Shown piece by piece: positions 9,491 through 20,963 of a DNA stretch of 58,878 nucleotides (its first letter is position 1; every line of letters starts with the position of its first letter). The stretch is taken from positions 1 to 58,878 of the forward strand of contig JAUCBJ010007139.1 of assembly GCA_032718475.1 (NCBI GenBank), read 5' to 3'. Source of the DNA: Nemertoderma westbladi (lineage: Eukaryota > Xenacoelomorpha > Nemertodermatida > Nemertodermatidae). The translations under genes were made by a program, and so were the position numbers. Below the pieces are notes generated by a model, which did no database searches, had not been told where the DNA came from, and saw nothing but the letters and a program-made list of their open reading frames with translations.

Positions 9491-11000
9491 GATCTCATTT
9501 CGACCTAGTAGTTTCGACACTCTCCCGGCCACCCAGTCTGTATCTGAGTGGCCGATCCTCTCGATGGGGGGCATCTCTCCAAACTCGTCGTCATCTTCCT
9601 CCCTTGCTGGGAGTGGATCCAGTCCCGGTATCCCGGTAGATCCACTGTGCCCCTTTCCGCCTTGGCTTCCACCCGTAACTTTCCACCCTTCCTGCTCCCT
9701 AGGTCTCTTTCTTGTGAAATCGCCCTCAGAGCCCACTGGCATGGGCATCACTTGCAATCCCGATGTCGACTGTTTCAGCGATCCTTCCATCCATCCCAGT
9801 TCCTCCCCCAGAAACTCGTCCGAGCTCCCTGATCCCCACCTTAGCTTGTCCAAGTCCTGGGCTTCGAACCCGTAGTCCTCTCCCCTTATGTTCGCCTCTC
9901 TCTCGTCCGCTTCCCTCCTTTCTCGCCTGTCGATTTCTTCCAGCCTCTTCTCCTCGACTCTATTCGCTTCCAGCTTATCCCATCTCTTGAATGGTGTATC
10001 CACCTCTCTGTCTACTTGGTGCTGGCTATCGTAGTACACCGACTCGCCCTTCAGCCCCGGGTGGTCTACCAGACCTTTGAATGCCACCTTAAAGGCTCTT
10101 CTGTAGTTTAGAGGTTCTCCTGATAGCAGAAACGCCATTGGCTCTCTTCCGATAACCACGGCCATGAATAGGTTTAGTAAACCTATCATTATCCAATCCT
10201 CCTGTAGGATATATCTCTTCTGATATATCTTTATCGCTCCCCTTCAGAACTGATACACCTCCTGTTTCCCTGGCCTTGCTCCCCATTTCAGCGACTTCGC
10301 CAGCTCCGCTCCGTACTCCTCCCGGAACTTACCCCAGTCCATCGGCTTGTGGCAGACGAGCCCCATGAGCTGACCCATCGCCACTGCTCCGCAAAGTCCT
10401 GTGTTCTATACCAATCCCAACCCGTCTGGCCCCATCATGGCCATATAGACCGCTTGCATGTCGAGGAGGTTGGGGGTCTCCGGTCTGACGATCCTCTCCG
10501 CATCGTCGCGGATCGCCGATCCCACCTTCACCGTAGTCTTCTCCCTCACAAGGTCCTGCACCGCCCTTGGCAACCGGTTTAACTTCGGCCCGTAGTAATA
10601 TGGTTCTAGCCAATCCCACTGATCCTCTTCTCGAGCCCTCGTCGTCCTCCTCAGTCCCCTCGTCGTCTAGGACCATGTATCCGCCCCTACTCACAGACTC
10701 TACAAACCTCTTCCATTCCTTTCTTGGTGGTTCCCTTGGATACTTCGGTATCTCTCCCTTCACTACGTAGCGAAAATGTTCAAGGATTGCGTTGTCCAGC
10801 GACGGCGTCCCATAGGTCCCGACTAGTCGTCTCTCGTGCATCTCCCTGAAGTGGTCCTGCAGCGCTCGCGCTTTGTGACCCTTCGGTGGCGGCTTGTAGT
10901 ATCCCCTTGTCTTCTCCTCTGGGTGCCTCTGCGTGAAATCCACTAGTATCTCCTTTCCACTCCTCTCTGTCTTTCTCTTCTTAACTAGTCTCTCCGCCAT
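9491..11000 (-). pseudogene. Large 3' ORF of unknown function, copy B
   Basis: It starts at ATG 11000 (MAERLVKKRKTERSGKE) and is colinear with 5198-6720 of copy A. It lacks about 22 residues after RTILL with a frame change, and has stops after GLGLV and in YQF-RGAIK. The hydrophobic segment (IMIGLLNLFMAVVIGREP) and acidic DDDEFGEMPPIERIG are almost unchanged from copy A. Homology ends near 9514 at DTDWVAGRV, where the LINE fragment begins. Two copies with independent lesions show that the ancestral ORF was open through the breaks in copy A. Confidence 0.65.
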
Positions 11001-11630
11001 TACAAACTTCCTCGCACTCTCACCTTATTAGTGGTGCCTTACCAAGGCTCAATTAGATGAGTAACATCTAATGGGATAGTCTGTATTTGTTCAGTAATGG
11101 CCTATCTCCAAGAAACCTTAATTTTATGCTGTATTTTTAAGTATACGTCCCCCAAAGTGCCAATTTCCCTAAATTTTACAAATCTGTCCGTTACTTTAAT
11201 TATGATTCTAGAATCATTTGCCTACTGTTACCATAATTTATTAAATTTTGCTCTTAATACTATTTTATTCTCTCTTAGTGTGCTAATATCGGTTGTGGCG
11301 GGTTATTTCTACTTAGATAACCCCTGTAGTTTGTATACAGGGAAAACTAGCTATTCTCTACTGTGCTAGCTTTGTACCAGGCAACTTCCTGGCCCTGTAC
11401 CAAACATCCTAAACTTACTCTATGGGCCGTGCAGTACAGTAGTCTGTCTCGTGCGGCCTACATGGTCTATCCTGCTGTACCCACGTGCCCCCCTCTCCCT
11501 TTCGTGGTGCTCTCAATGTCCACATCCTCTACGGTACTACGTACCCTACTACTAGTCTTATGGTATACCTATATACCATACTCTTTACTCTCTTACTACT
11601 AACTTCTATTAAGCCTATTTTGCCGTAGCG
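11001..11630 (-). other. Spacer between pol and 3' ORF, copy B
   Basis: Non-coding. About 11040-11490 is the reverse complement of the copy A spacer (about 4660-5190). The minisatellite is reduced to a short AT-rich remnant (11520-11600), and pol sequence is cut just beyond it, so a deletion removed the integrase core and pol tail. Confidence 0.6.
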
Positions 11631-13240
11631 TCCTGCGCAAGTTCTATTCCCACCGCTCTTGTGTTGTTGCTGACGAAGATAATGCCTTAGCGTTTCTCCG
11701 TGTGCCGCATCACCTTTATCTTAATCGGCTTGAACATGTCCATGCCGCAGTGCGTGAAGGGTGGGTTGTGTTGTCTCACTCTATTGGCCGGTAATGGCGC
11801 CATCTCCTATACGGCCCTCTCCTTTCTTGTCCGTCGGCAGGTCTGGCACTGCCTCACTACCACCTTCACCTTCTTCCTAAGTTGGGTGATCCAGAACATT
11901 CTTCGTATTTCCGTGAGGGTCTGATTTGAGCCTCCGTGTAGTATCGATTTATGTGAGTCCCAAATGATCTGGTGGACTATTGGTGATTTATTGGGGATTA
12001 TTATGGGCTTCGGTTGGATAACTAAGCTGTTGTTATTCACCACTCTGGAATTCATTACCAGAATCCCGTCGTCATTCAACTGTGGGGACAGCGTGTTGAG
12101 TTCGCTGTCTCGACAAAGGTGTTGTTGCTTGCTGACCCTGTCCACTTTGTCGGCGTACTTCTTTCCTTGCTTGTATCGTATTACGGCTTTAGCCGCTCCT
12201 TCCAGATTGACGGTTGGTTTCCTTTTGGCATCCTTGCCAAATCCCCTAAGGAAATCCCCGTAGGCCCTCAAATATGCTACCAACTTCTTAGTCTTATACC
12301 AGCTCGAGCTGTAACTGAGCAACCTGTCCATCGGATTATCACATGGTTCTTCTGATTTCGGTGGCACTTCCTTGATCTCCCTCACCATCTGGCTGTATAT
12401 CTCTTCCCCTTCTGAATCCTCCCCCTCCTCTTCTGCTACTACTTCCGCTGAGCCCGGGTCCACCTTCCTCATTGGTGGCCAGGCTGATCTATCATTCAGG
12501 AAGTGTGGCCCATGCTGCCACAACTCTTCCTTCTTTGAGAAAGTGTGGCGTCCCATGCCCCTCGATAACAGATCTGCTGGATTGTCGTCGGTAGGGCAGT
12601 AATGCCACCTTTCTAGGTCAGTCATCGCCCTTATCTTGTCTACCCTATTCGCGACGAATATAGGGTTATGTAGCCATCCGCCACACTAGCACTACCATGG
12701 AGTCCATCCAGCAGTGTGTCTCTACTATGTTGGGTATAGTATCCATCAAGTAAGCTGTGGCCCTTACTCCTAACCTCGTAGCTGTCAGCTCGAGTTTCGG
12801 GACTGACGCTGAATCTGGTGGCGTCGACTTCGCTTTACTAAATGCAAGTCTGGGCTTATGAGCCCCCTTTCGCTGTACCAAATAAAGTGCCGCTCCATAT
12901 GCTTCCAAAGATGCATCGGAAAACATGTGTAGATCCAGGTCCGTCATGTCTCCGTCCGGGAAATACACGCATGGCATGCTTTACATCCCCATCTGCTCTA
13001 GACTCCCCATCCACTTACTCCACTGTTTACTTATTTCTTCCGGTGCCTCCGTATCCCACGCATCCTTTAACTTGATTACTTTCTTTAGTATCTGCTTCCC
13101 CATGACTAACAATGGGGATGCCAGGCCTAGGGGATCGTATATCCTTGCTATGTATGATACATAGCCCCGCTTAGTGTGGATCTCTGCACCCTCTTGTCTC
13201 AGTTGATACTCCAACTCGTCCGTTTCACGGATTCACACGA
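11631..13240 (-). pseudogene. Pol: A17-like, RNase H and truncated integrase, copy B
   Basis: Pieces in order are YIARIYDPLGLASPLLV (about 13160), RNase H-like DLHMFSDASLEAYGAALYL with VPKLELTA (12977-12666), WHYCPTDDNPADLLSRGM (12600), the His/Cys integrase zinc region HQIIWDSHKSILHGG to CQTCRR (about 11980-11820), and the start of the core (PPFTHCGMDMF, NTRAVGIELAQD). The second and third integrase catalytic residues are missing, because the sequence switches to spacer near 11630. Frameshifts separate the pieces. Family role: removal of RNA from the hybrid and cDNA integration. Confidence 0.75.
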
Positions 13241-13812
13241 TCCCTAGCTCCTTCTTTGCCCTCTACCGTATCTCACACAGCCATAGTCGTTGTAAATGAG
13301 GACGAATTGGCCCCTATGTGTTGCAACACCATTTTGTACATCGGAATCACAGACGGTTCTTCATCGCCGTTGTACCATAGTAAGCGCAGACTGTCGCTGT
13401 CCTCTTCCGTCACACAGACTTGGTTGAACATGCCTTCAATGTCGCACGTGAAGGCATGCCTCCCATTTCTGAATCTCAACAGGACCTCTATTCCCGAGTT
13501 ATAGATGTTGGGGCCCTCCGGCAGATAGTCGTTTAGGCTCTTGCCATTCGTTTTGGCCGATGCGTTGACCACCATCCGCAGTTTACCCTTCTTTGGGTCG
13601 AAAGCCACGTGCAGTGGCAGATAGTAGGTTCTGTCCATGTTTGGCTCGTCGACCGGTAACTCCACGGCCCATCCCTTCTCAACGTATTTCCTGATCGTTC
13701 TGTGGATGTACTCGTCCTTCTCGGGGCTCCGTTTGAGTGTCTGCTTCAGTTTGCGAAGCCTCGTGAGTACCATCCCTTTGTTATCTAGCAATGGTAGTTT
13801 TGGTTGTTTCAC
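13241..13812 (-). pseudogene. Pol: reverse transcriptase N-terminal half, copy B
   Basis: BEL/Pao RT signatures are present: WAVELPVDEPNMDRTYYLP, the HVAFDPKKGKLRMVVNAS region and YNSGIEVLLRFR with FTCDIEGMFNQV. After SSFTTTMAV the sequence jumps to ELEYQLRQEGAEI, which is past the catalytic YVDD-type box, so the active site is deleted. It starts in a different frame from Gag-protease and overlaps its end by a few bases at 13809-13812, compatible with a -1 shift or a secondary mutation. No classic slippery heptamer is seen. Confidence 0.75.
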
Positions 13813-15641
13813 ACCATTCCTATGGTGTACTTCATCGACTCCTTTACGCTCTCTATAGCTTGTTTATCTTCTACCAAGGTTCTGACCCCGGCCTCCTTCA
13901 ATCCTTCGAAGTCCTGCTTCAGCAGCCTCTTAAGCTGCTCCTCTGCTCCTTCGTCCCCCATCTCCCTCATTGTCCCTGCGAACATGCACCCTGATGTCTC
14001 CGACACCCTGAGTGGAATTTTGGTTTTAATTGGGCCGCTAAGCATCCATCCGAATGGTGTGAGAATCGCCATCACATCGCGCTGCCTGTTCTCTCCGAAT
14101 ATGGTCCATACTCTCTCGTGGGCTGTCGGACAATCCATTCCCACTATGATGGATACCTTCAAGACATCCACCTCCGGTATTGAGAAATCGATATCGTCCA
14201 GGAACCGGTATTGCTCGACCTCAATCATAGTGGGTCGCCTGGCGTTTATATTAATCGATTCTATTATCCGAATGGGGTCAATGGTCGCCCCATAATCACA
14301 TCCTGGTGCTATTGCTGATATCTCGCACCTTCCCATCCTCATCTCCAGGACCGCATCCTTGCTCGAGATTGTAGTTACCGCCATCCTACTCGGCCTCGTC
14401 TGTAATCTTATCTCCTCGGCCACCCAATTCTCCACCAGCGTGAAGGCTGCTCCGCTGTTGACCAGCATTGGTGTCGTAACTGATCGACCGCTTTCTCCCA
14501 TCACCCTCACCGGTACCACCCCGAGTAGTACCGTTCCCCTTCTCTTCGCTCCTATGGTGCTTGTCGCCATTGTTTGGCCTTTGCCTTGACCGAATTTTAT
14601 TGGTGTCTCCTTACACTGTTCAGCTCTATGTCCACCTACCACACATCGATGACAGATTCCACTTTTGTTCGCATATTCTTCCTGATCTTGTTTGGGTAAC
14701 GCCTGCCAATACTTGCAGTTCATGGTCTGATGGAGTGCGTTCGAGTGTAATTGGCATTTGTTTCTCAGATTATAGCATTCCCTATACAGCGCATTACGTA
14801 TCGCACGTATATTCATACTTAGCTGTCTGGCGTTCTTATTATTTGGGTTTGGCCTACTGGGCGTGTTGGGGTTATATTTGTTTGTGTTATTATTTTGTCC
14901 CTGTTCATGCCACGGTGTGGCCCTACCCCCGGCTATCTGTGGACTAGCAGTCCCCTGCGTCGTCACGTATGGTAGCGATTGTCTCAACTTTGGTAACGCA
15001 TTTGCCGTACTATGTTCTGGTTTCGGCCTGTTATATTCGGTCTTCGGCGCCCTCCCCAGACTATCTTCGCTGTAGACTGGGTCCGTGATTAGTTCTGCTT
15101 CGTAATTGAGGAAGTTCGACATTTCCTCTAGGCCCAGTTCCACACCTTTCTTCTCCCGGGTTGAGAAGGTGATCTTCCTCCACTTATTTCTTAGCCAGAT
15201 TGGCAGTGCCTGTGCTATTGTGGTGATGTTATTCACTGCGTTGAGTTCATAAGGCGCATCCAAGATCTTCAGCACAATCAGCGCCTTTTCGACTTTATTT
15301 GCGAAAGTCTTGATGTTACCACCTGATGTTATTCCCCTCAAGGTTTGCCGGATGATCTTGGCAGGGTGTCCAAATTCCCTGTCTAGGGCCCGCCATGCAG
15401 TCGTGAATCCACCCTCGATACACCGATACTGCCTTACGATATTGTACGCTGGGCCCCCTGTGTAAACTTGTAAATATTTTAGGCACTCGGCCTGTGTCAG
15501 GTTCTTTGTCAATATTTCATTACTGTACATACGTCGGAATTTCAGATATTCTTCCAGCCTGCTTCCATCGAATTTGAACGGCTCCACTGGTGGCAGCTCG
15601 ATCCTGGTCTTAAGTGCATTGATGAGTGTTGCCATTCCCAT
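13809..15641 (-). CDS. Gag (DUF1759-like), CCHC and protease ORF, copy B
   Basis: This is a 610-codon open frame, the longest Gag-protease frame of the family here. It has the DUF1759-like region (PPVEPFKFDGSRLEEYL, LTQAECLKYLQVYTGG), an Asn/Pro linker, CQLHSNALHQTMNC, a CCHC knuckle CHRCVVGGHRAEQC, and a protease region ending in IVGMDCP and SETSGCMFAG. The catalytic Asp of the protease is replaced by Asn (VNSGAAF, AAC codon at 14457-14459 minus), while copy A keeps Asp, so the copy B protease should be inactive. The original Gag start lies upstream at about 18723, broken by frameshifts. Confidence 0.8.
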   Translation of the reverse strand: MGMATLINALKTRIELPPVEPFKFDGSRLEEYLKFRRMYSNEILTKNLTQAECLKYLQVYTGGPAYNIVRQYRCIEGGFTTAWRALDREFGHPAKIIRQTLRGITSGGNIKTFANKVEKALIVLKILDAPYELNAVNNITTIAQALPIWLRNKWRKITFSTREKKGVELGLEEMSNFLNYEAELITDPVYSEDSLGRAPKTEYNRPKPEHSTANALPKLRQSLPYVTTQGTASPQIAGGRATPWHEQGQNNNTNKYNPNTPSRPNPNNKNARQLSMNIRAIRNALYRECYNLRNKCQLHSNALHQTMNCKYWQALPKQDQEEYANKSGICHRCVVGGHRAEQCKETPIKFGQGKGQTMATSTIGAKRRGTVLLGVVPVRVMGESGRSVTTPMLVNSGAAFTLVENWVAEEIRLQTRPSRMAVTTISSKDAVLEMRMGRCEISAIAPGCDYGATIDPIRIIESININARRPTMIEVEQYRFLDDIDFSIPEVDVLKVSIIVGMDCPTAHERVWTIFGENRQRDVMAILTPFGWMLSGPIKTKIPLRVSETSGCMFAGTMREMGDEGAEEQLKRLLKQDFEGLKEAGVRTLVEDKQAIESVKESMKYTIGMV

Positions 15642-16668
15642 CGCCTAGTACTTCTAGTGGGCTCGATGGATGCTGTACAGATTCCCCTGCTGCTGGGTGC
15701 GGCTCGCCCGTCGACCTCTTCTGCGTTGGATATATCATTGGGGTTAACGGTCCCCTCCATATCACTGTGTCACATGATTTATTTTGATCCAAGGGGTTCG
15801 GGGTTTTTGTTCTCGGTTGAGTGTATTGCTGATATTGTAATGGGGGAATATCACCCTGCCCCCCCCCCCCCCCACCCTCCGGTGTTATATTTGGTATTGG
15901 TGTTGATGTTACCATGTTAGGGCCCATACACCTATCGGCAATAACTCCCCCCTCCCCTGGGTATATGTTATATCCCTGCATATTATAGTCATACTGGTGT
16001 GCAGACCTATCGGTATGTATGCCGCGACTTCCGGATCTAATCCCATTGTTCGCGCTACCCTATCGCCTAGACTATCTCTTCCAGCATGGCCTATAGTATG
16101 TGCAGTAAAGCCTACAGTATGTCCTGCAGTCTGGCTGTGTCCTTCCGGACCGAAGTTTAATCTTCTCGAATATTCCAAGAAGTCCTCCCCATGACTACCG
16201 TACTCTCGATCGACAGCTATATCCTGTCGGGAAGTTTCTCTTCGATCCTATCTCCTGTCCTCGTCCTCGCACCGGTACATCCTGCACCCTTCTCGCGGTG
16301 TGTGGTATATCTCACCAGGCTGCATCTCTCCGGGGCACGGCAATCTCCCGGAGTTCGACCCCACTGACTCTCTAACTCCATCTCTGCTACCGACGGTTCA
16401 CTCTCCGTCCTTCCTCTCCGGTTGCTCGCAGCAACGCTTCTTCTATTCTCTTCACTTCTTCTCTCTTCAGTGTAGAGATCCCCTTCGTGAGATCTCTCTT
16501 CGACCTCCCGGATAAACTCCACTGTTCTTCTTCTGTCTTCCGACTGGGCTCGACGTCTTGTCGCTTGCCCGCTCACAGCGCCAACCTTTCTCTCTCTACC
16601 CAGTTGGACGCTCCTGGGGATACTCGCAATCCCCCTACTATTCTCTGTCGTCGGGTGTCGTGGTTCAC
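15642..16668 (-). pseudogene. Gag linker region (Arg/Glu- and Gly-rich), copy B
   Basis: Broken frames encode RTVEFIREVEERSHEGD, SEPSVAEMELESQWGRTPG and RRLNFGPEGHSQTAGHT, all shared with copies A and D. A C run at 15859-15877 (Gly codons on the minus strand) and other small indels break the frame. Function is unknown. Confidence 0.6.
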
Positions 16669-17690
16669 CTAACTCGCCCCGCGCATTATCTGCCGACGCT
16701 TGTGGGATATTCTCTGCCCCCCCCCCCCCTTCTGGCCACTAATCTCTCGTGGTGGGGTGCCCGTAGCCCCCCCCCCCCCCCCCCATCCGCCACCTCTTAC
16801 TTCGCTGCCTCTTACTTCACTTCTATACCCCTCTCTAGTCGACGCACTATCTCTACTCCGGCTGGGTCTACTCACCCCTGCCTCTTCCTGTGCGACTGCG
16901 TGGCCTTGCAGGCTCCCGTCGGGTTGACTCACCGCCGCTACTCCCTGCGTAACTACATAGCCTTGTAGGCTCCCGTTGGCCGGGCCATCTGCCTCCCCTG
17001 CATCCGTATTAATTGCACTGTTATTCGTAACATTATTATCTAAGTTATTTAAATTATTTAAATTATTTTGTTCAGAATTAGGGTTATTATTTGGAATATT
17101 TTGTACATTTAAATTAGAATTATTACTTAGGTTATTTTGCACATTTAAATTAGTGTTATTTGGAATATTTTGTATGTTTAAATTAGTATTATTTGGATTA
17201 TTTTGTACATTTAAATTAGTATTATTTGGATTATTTTGTACGTTTAAATTAGTATATTTGGATTATCCATATTTGGATTATTTTGCACATTTAAATCAAA
17301 ATTATTATTGCCGGGTAAAATATTATTTCCTGCAACAAAGGTTTGATTAGGGTTGTCTACTACGGTACTATTAATATTAATCCCTTCTAACGTATTAATA
17401 TTACCCCCCCCCCCGTCCGTCCATATGGTTACACCAGTCCTGGGTCTGTCGCCCGGTGCCTGTAAGTGGGGTATTAACAAACGTTTGCATTACTTCTGGC
17501 TCCTCGTAAACGCTACCCGAACCAGCCTCACTCTCCGATAATCCCAACTTCGCCAGTTCTAACCGGCGCTTTTGCTTCGCCTGGTATTGCATAAGTCCCC
17601 TTAACTGGGTATGCATATCATCCCGCATACCCTTTCCTGCTCTCTCTCTCTCTCTCTATCCTCTCTCAAACTTTGGTCGGCCAACTCTGC
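16669..17690 (-). pseudogene. Gag Asn-rich repeat and linker region, copy B
   Basis: Frames encode MRDDMHTQLRGLMQYQ and KRRLELAKLGLSESEAG, a Gly run from C tracts, then an Asn-rich tandem repeat and PSRSRDSASTREGYRSE. It lies between the coiled coil and the Arg-rich linker. Copy D has the first part and copy A the last part, confirming one continuous Gag leader in the family. Confidence 0.6.
17089..17300 (-). repeat. 33-bp coding minisatellite (Asn-rich repeat)
   Basis: About six tandem units of 33 bp, read on the minus strand as NNTNLNVQNNP-type 11-residue repeats, with I/V and N/S variation. The unit length is a multiple of three, so expansion keeps the frame. Confidence 0.75.
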
Positions 17691-18723
17691 CTATCTCGCG
17701 ATCCGCTCTTTGTGCTCATTTTCTACTTTCGCCTCCCGTTCCTCGCACTCTTTACGCTCACTCATTTCTCTTTCCTCCCGTACCCTGCAGTTTCTCGCCA
17801 CCCTCTCGGCTCTCTCTCTACATTCCCTCGCTAACTCTCTCTCTTTCTCTAATAACGCGGTTCCCTCATCTAGTTGCCTCTCCAACTCCTTCTGATCCAG
17901 CGCCACAAGGTCTAATTGGCATGCCAGATCTATCTCTAATACCCTTCTTGCTTTTGCGGAGGATGTAGCAGACTTATCGGTCGCGACGGACTCCCGTCGC
18001 CTATCTGTCCTACTAACTTTCCCCCGATTTCTGGGGTTCTCGCTGACTGACGACACCGAATCCTCGGGGTTAACCTCAGGTTCGCTGTCGTGCCATCCCA
18101 CTAATTTAATTCCCCTTGCATCCACTATAATAAGGCCCTACGTACACTACGTCTGGCTCCATTACCCCGGACCGCCACAATTCAAACAGTTCCGTGGCGA
18201 CCCCCTTTGCTCTCTAACTCGCCAGTTCTCCCTGTCCAAAATGGACTAAATAGTGAAAATGTTTATTCGACTCATCTATCCTCTGATATAGTTTAGGCTA
18301 GTCTACCTTTCTCCTCTCCTTGGCCTCTTTAAGTAGTTTCTTGGTGGCGTTGTAGGTCCGTTGTAGTCGATCACTTGTCCCGACGTCCTCTTCGTCGACT
18401 CCACCTCCTCTCCTTGTCCGGTGTCGTACCGGTGGCCCCACCGTTGCCATTCCGGTGGGCCGTCCGTCGCCATTGGACTGTGGCTGGCCGGCGACTTCGG
18501 TACTCCGACTGCTGTCGTCGTCGCGCATCGACTCATCTCCCTCTCTTCTACGTAGTTGACGGTCGCCCTCCGCTTGGGCTACCGGATCGTCCCTCGTCGG
18601 CGAATCCGGTGTGGCAGGCTGATACTGTCGAGTCACGGCCTCACGGATCATTTGATTGGTGTCATCCGGAGTCCGCGGCGGCGTTCTCTCTCCCTCTGAT
18701 AATCGGGGCTCCCTGTCGCTCAT
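17691..18723 (-). pseudogene. N-terminal Gag leader with coiled coil, copy B
   Basis: It starts with MSDREPRLSEGERTPPR at 18723, 67 nt inside the LTR edge, so this is the probable first codon of the family's Gag. It continues through GGVDEEDVGTSDRLQRTYN, a conserved patch (FHYLVHFGQGEL, ELFELWRSG, VVYVGPY) and a long Glu/Arg coiled coil (LDQKELERQLDEGTALLEK onward). Stops and shifts occur near 18300 and 18130. Copy D carries the same order. The coiled coil suggests multimerisation. Confidence 0.65.
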
Positions 18724-18951
18724 CTTCCTGTCTTTGAAGTCACAGTTTGTTAGTTGTAGTAGGTGAGTTTATGACTCAGCAGTTTATGACTGTGACGGGA
18801 TCCTAAGATCCCGACTGGGTTAGATTTGTAGGCGTCACCATTCTGCTGGGCAGTTGTACTGGGTTTGGCCAAAGGCCATCGAGGAAAAACAATAGAGTTT
18901 CTGATTCTCAATGTTTATACTCCAAGCGATAATAGCACAATCGGTAAATCA

Positions 18952-20519
18952 TTTTTTTTTTTTTTTTTTTTTTTGGAAAGTACTAATTTATTACACCCTA
19001 ATATAATCTGACATTAATTGATATCTATAATACATCACAAACCTATCGGCGTAAATGTTATGGATACACTATCTCATCGCATACTATTTAACGCAATCCC
19101 AGCCTCGGCTACAGCCGCGCTCACGCCGGTCTCCCGCATCGTCTGTCTCGTTGCCAGCCTAGCCTTCGGCATCCGTGCACCCCTGAGGCACATGATAGAG
19201 GAACGGAGGAGGGCGAAACTCAACCGAGTCCTGATGAGGGAGAGAGTCTGCGAGTAGGGAGCGTCCTGTTTCGCCAACAGTAGGAGCGCGATGCGTGTGA
19301 GGAGCGCGTGGGCTGAGCGGCTGGCCCCACCAGTTGTAGCAATTACAAAAAGGCGAGAAGCCGGCGTGCTCGACGTCATTGATTCTCTCCTCATACTTCC
19401 TCCATTTCTCTCGCTCATGTTTGCTGTACCCATGTACTCATGTGCAGCATCCATGGAGCGAGGATTGGAGGAGCACAGAGGATTGAATACCTTGACGTCG
19501 ATATACACCCGCTCGAAGCGCCCACCCCACAGCCCACTCGCCGCAACGTCCAGACGGGCCTCCGGGTCTACCGTAGCAGATCTCAGGCGGAATGACTCGC
19601 CCTCAATCGGCTGGAGATGGGGTTCCACCTCGACGTCGTGTGCGACCTCGCTGAGGAGCTCGGCGAGGCAATCGCGGACCTCGTTGTGCCGCAGGATCGG
19701 GTAGGCTCCCATAGGGCAGTGAAGGGAGTGGGAGATGGTGAATACAGCACCGCAGGAGCAGTTGGCGGGCAGCCTCGGGGGCTCCCACCCAAATCGCAGA
19801 CACAACGCATCCCGGAAAGCGGATTTGTGTAGGGAAAAGTTGTATCTGGAAATGGGTAGGGCCAAGAGCCATGCCGACGCTCCACGCTCCTTCGCCAGTG
19901 TCTGATGGTAGAGGGCGTCTCCGGACAGTTGAGCATCAACCGCCACACATCGAGTCTTCACAGCCTCATCCTGCTCCTTGCGGATCTCACACAGGATGGT
20001 CTGCTGTATTGTACGAGCGGCTGGGTCCGAACACCGTAGGGGCTCGCAGAGTCGCAACGACTTCTCGTAGCTTTCCACCTCATCCTGAGGTTGATTTATT
20101 GCTAGCCCCCCTCCCTCACAGGGAGTGCCAGCAGCTGTCGTTCCGAAAGGCCAAGTGGGTATCTGCCAGTGAGTGTCGGGATGACTGTGCTGGAGAGCGT
20201 TTCCTCAACTCGATCCAAGTGACCGACTAACCCGGGTGTGGTGCGAGCCAAGAAGTTTACCTTCGGCTGTAAGCCACGGACCAGGCATCTATACGCAGGG
20301 TGGGGAGCATTCACTGCGAAATCGTTGAGGTGTTTTAGTTGGCGACAGATGACGTCAACTCGCTTCTCCAGATACCCAGCACAGTAGGATGTGGACCCTA
20401 TTACGGACCCCAGGACTCGATGACCATCGACCACTTCAACAGGGAGGCCAGAGAAAATCGCGTTGGCCTCTTCGCGCTTTGAGTTCTTCACAATAAGAAA
20501 TGCCTTTGTAAATCAAAGG
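18952..20519 (-). mobile_element. 5'-truncated LINE of restriction-like endonuclease type
   Basis: It is flanked by the direct repeat CGGTAAATCA (18942-18951 and 20520-20529), a 10-bp target site duplication. A 22-nt T run (18953-18974) is its poly(A) tail on the minus strand. It carries only the RT thumb and C-terminal domain, as expected for 5' truncation. It lies inside the copy B 5' LTR and so is younger than that insertion. Confidence 0.85.
19074..20491 (-). pseudogene. LINE C-terminal protein: thumb, Cys/His knuckle, PD-(D/E)XK-like endonuclease
   Basis: Two frames (20491-20102 and 20078-19074) are joined by a 1-nt loss in a G run near 20106. After the thumb (GHRVLGSVIGSTSYC, LLALPVREGG) comes a CxC...HxxxC-type knuckle (CSCGAVFTISHSLHC) and then ARLDVAASGLWGGRFERVYIDVKVFNP compatible with a PD-(D/E)XK nuclease core (D...DVKV). 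This layout matches R2-like LINEs, whose nuclease follows the RT. The clade within that group is not resolved. The stop at 19074 is close to the poly(A) tail. Confidence 0.7.
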
Positions 20520-20914
20520 CGGTAAATCAGTGATATCATGGTAAATTGGTAACAGCAGAAAATACACAGTAATATATGATGTTAGTGGCGGTGACGGTCA
20601 TAAACTATGACCAGTCTGCAACTGAGTAACTAATGAACTGACTGGTAAATCAGTAGTGCAGAATAATAAATGATTAACACACACGGATATTGATTTCACC
20701 TCTTACTATACTTGGCCCTCTGTACCCAGTGGATGCTTTCCTATCTCTAATCACGTGCTTCCCTCCCCGCTATTGGCTAATATACTAATTGTCACTTTGG
20801 CACTCCCTGTGAGTGTTTTCCCCCACTGGCTGTATTCCCTCCAAGGTGGTTTGACCTCTCACCTCTCTCTGTGGCGTTAGGGCTTGTGTCCCCCCCCCCC
20901 CCCCCCCCCCCCAA

Positions 20915-20963
20915 TTTTGGTTATGAGGCGAGATTAATATTGGTAATTTCGTATCCCCAACTT
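20915..20963. promoter_or_regulatory. Conserved LTR hairpin, copy B (decayed)
   Basis: It is equivalent to the hairpins in copies A and D. On the minus strand outer GTTGG and CCAA are kept, while the inner arms (GATACGAAATT and AATCTCGCCTC) pair at 8 of 11 positions. The loop ACCAATATT resembles copy D. Confidence 0.5.

Noticed and set aside
18720-18790. tRNA primer binding site after the copy B 5' LTR
   Set aside because: The bases after GTCACA (GTCATAAACTGC...) do not start TGG and match no tRNA 3' end that I recognise.
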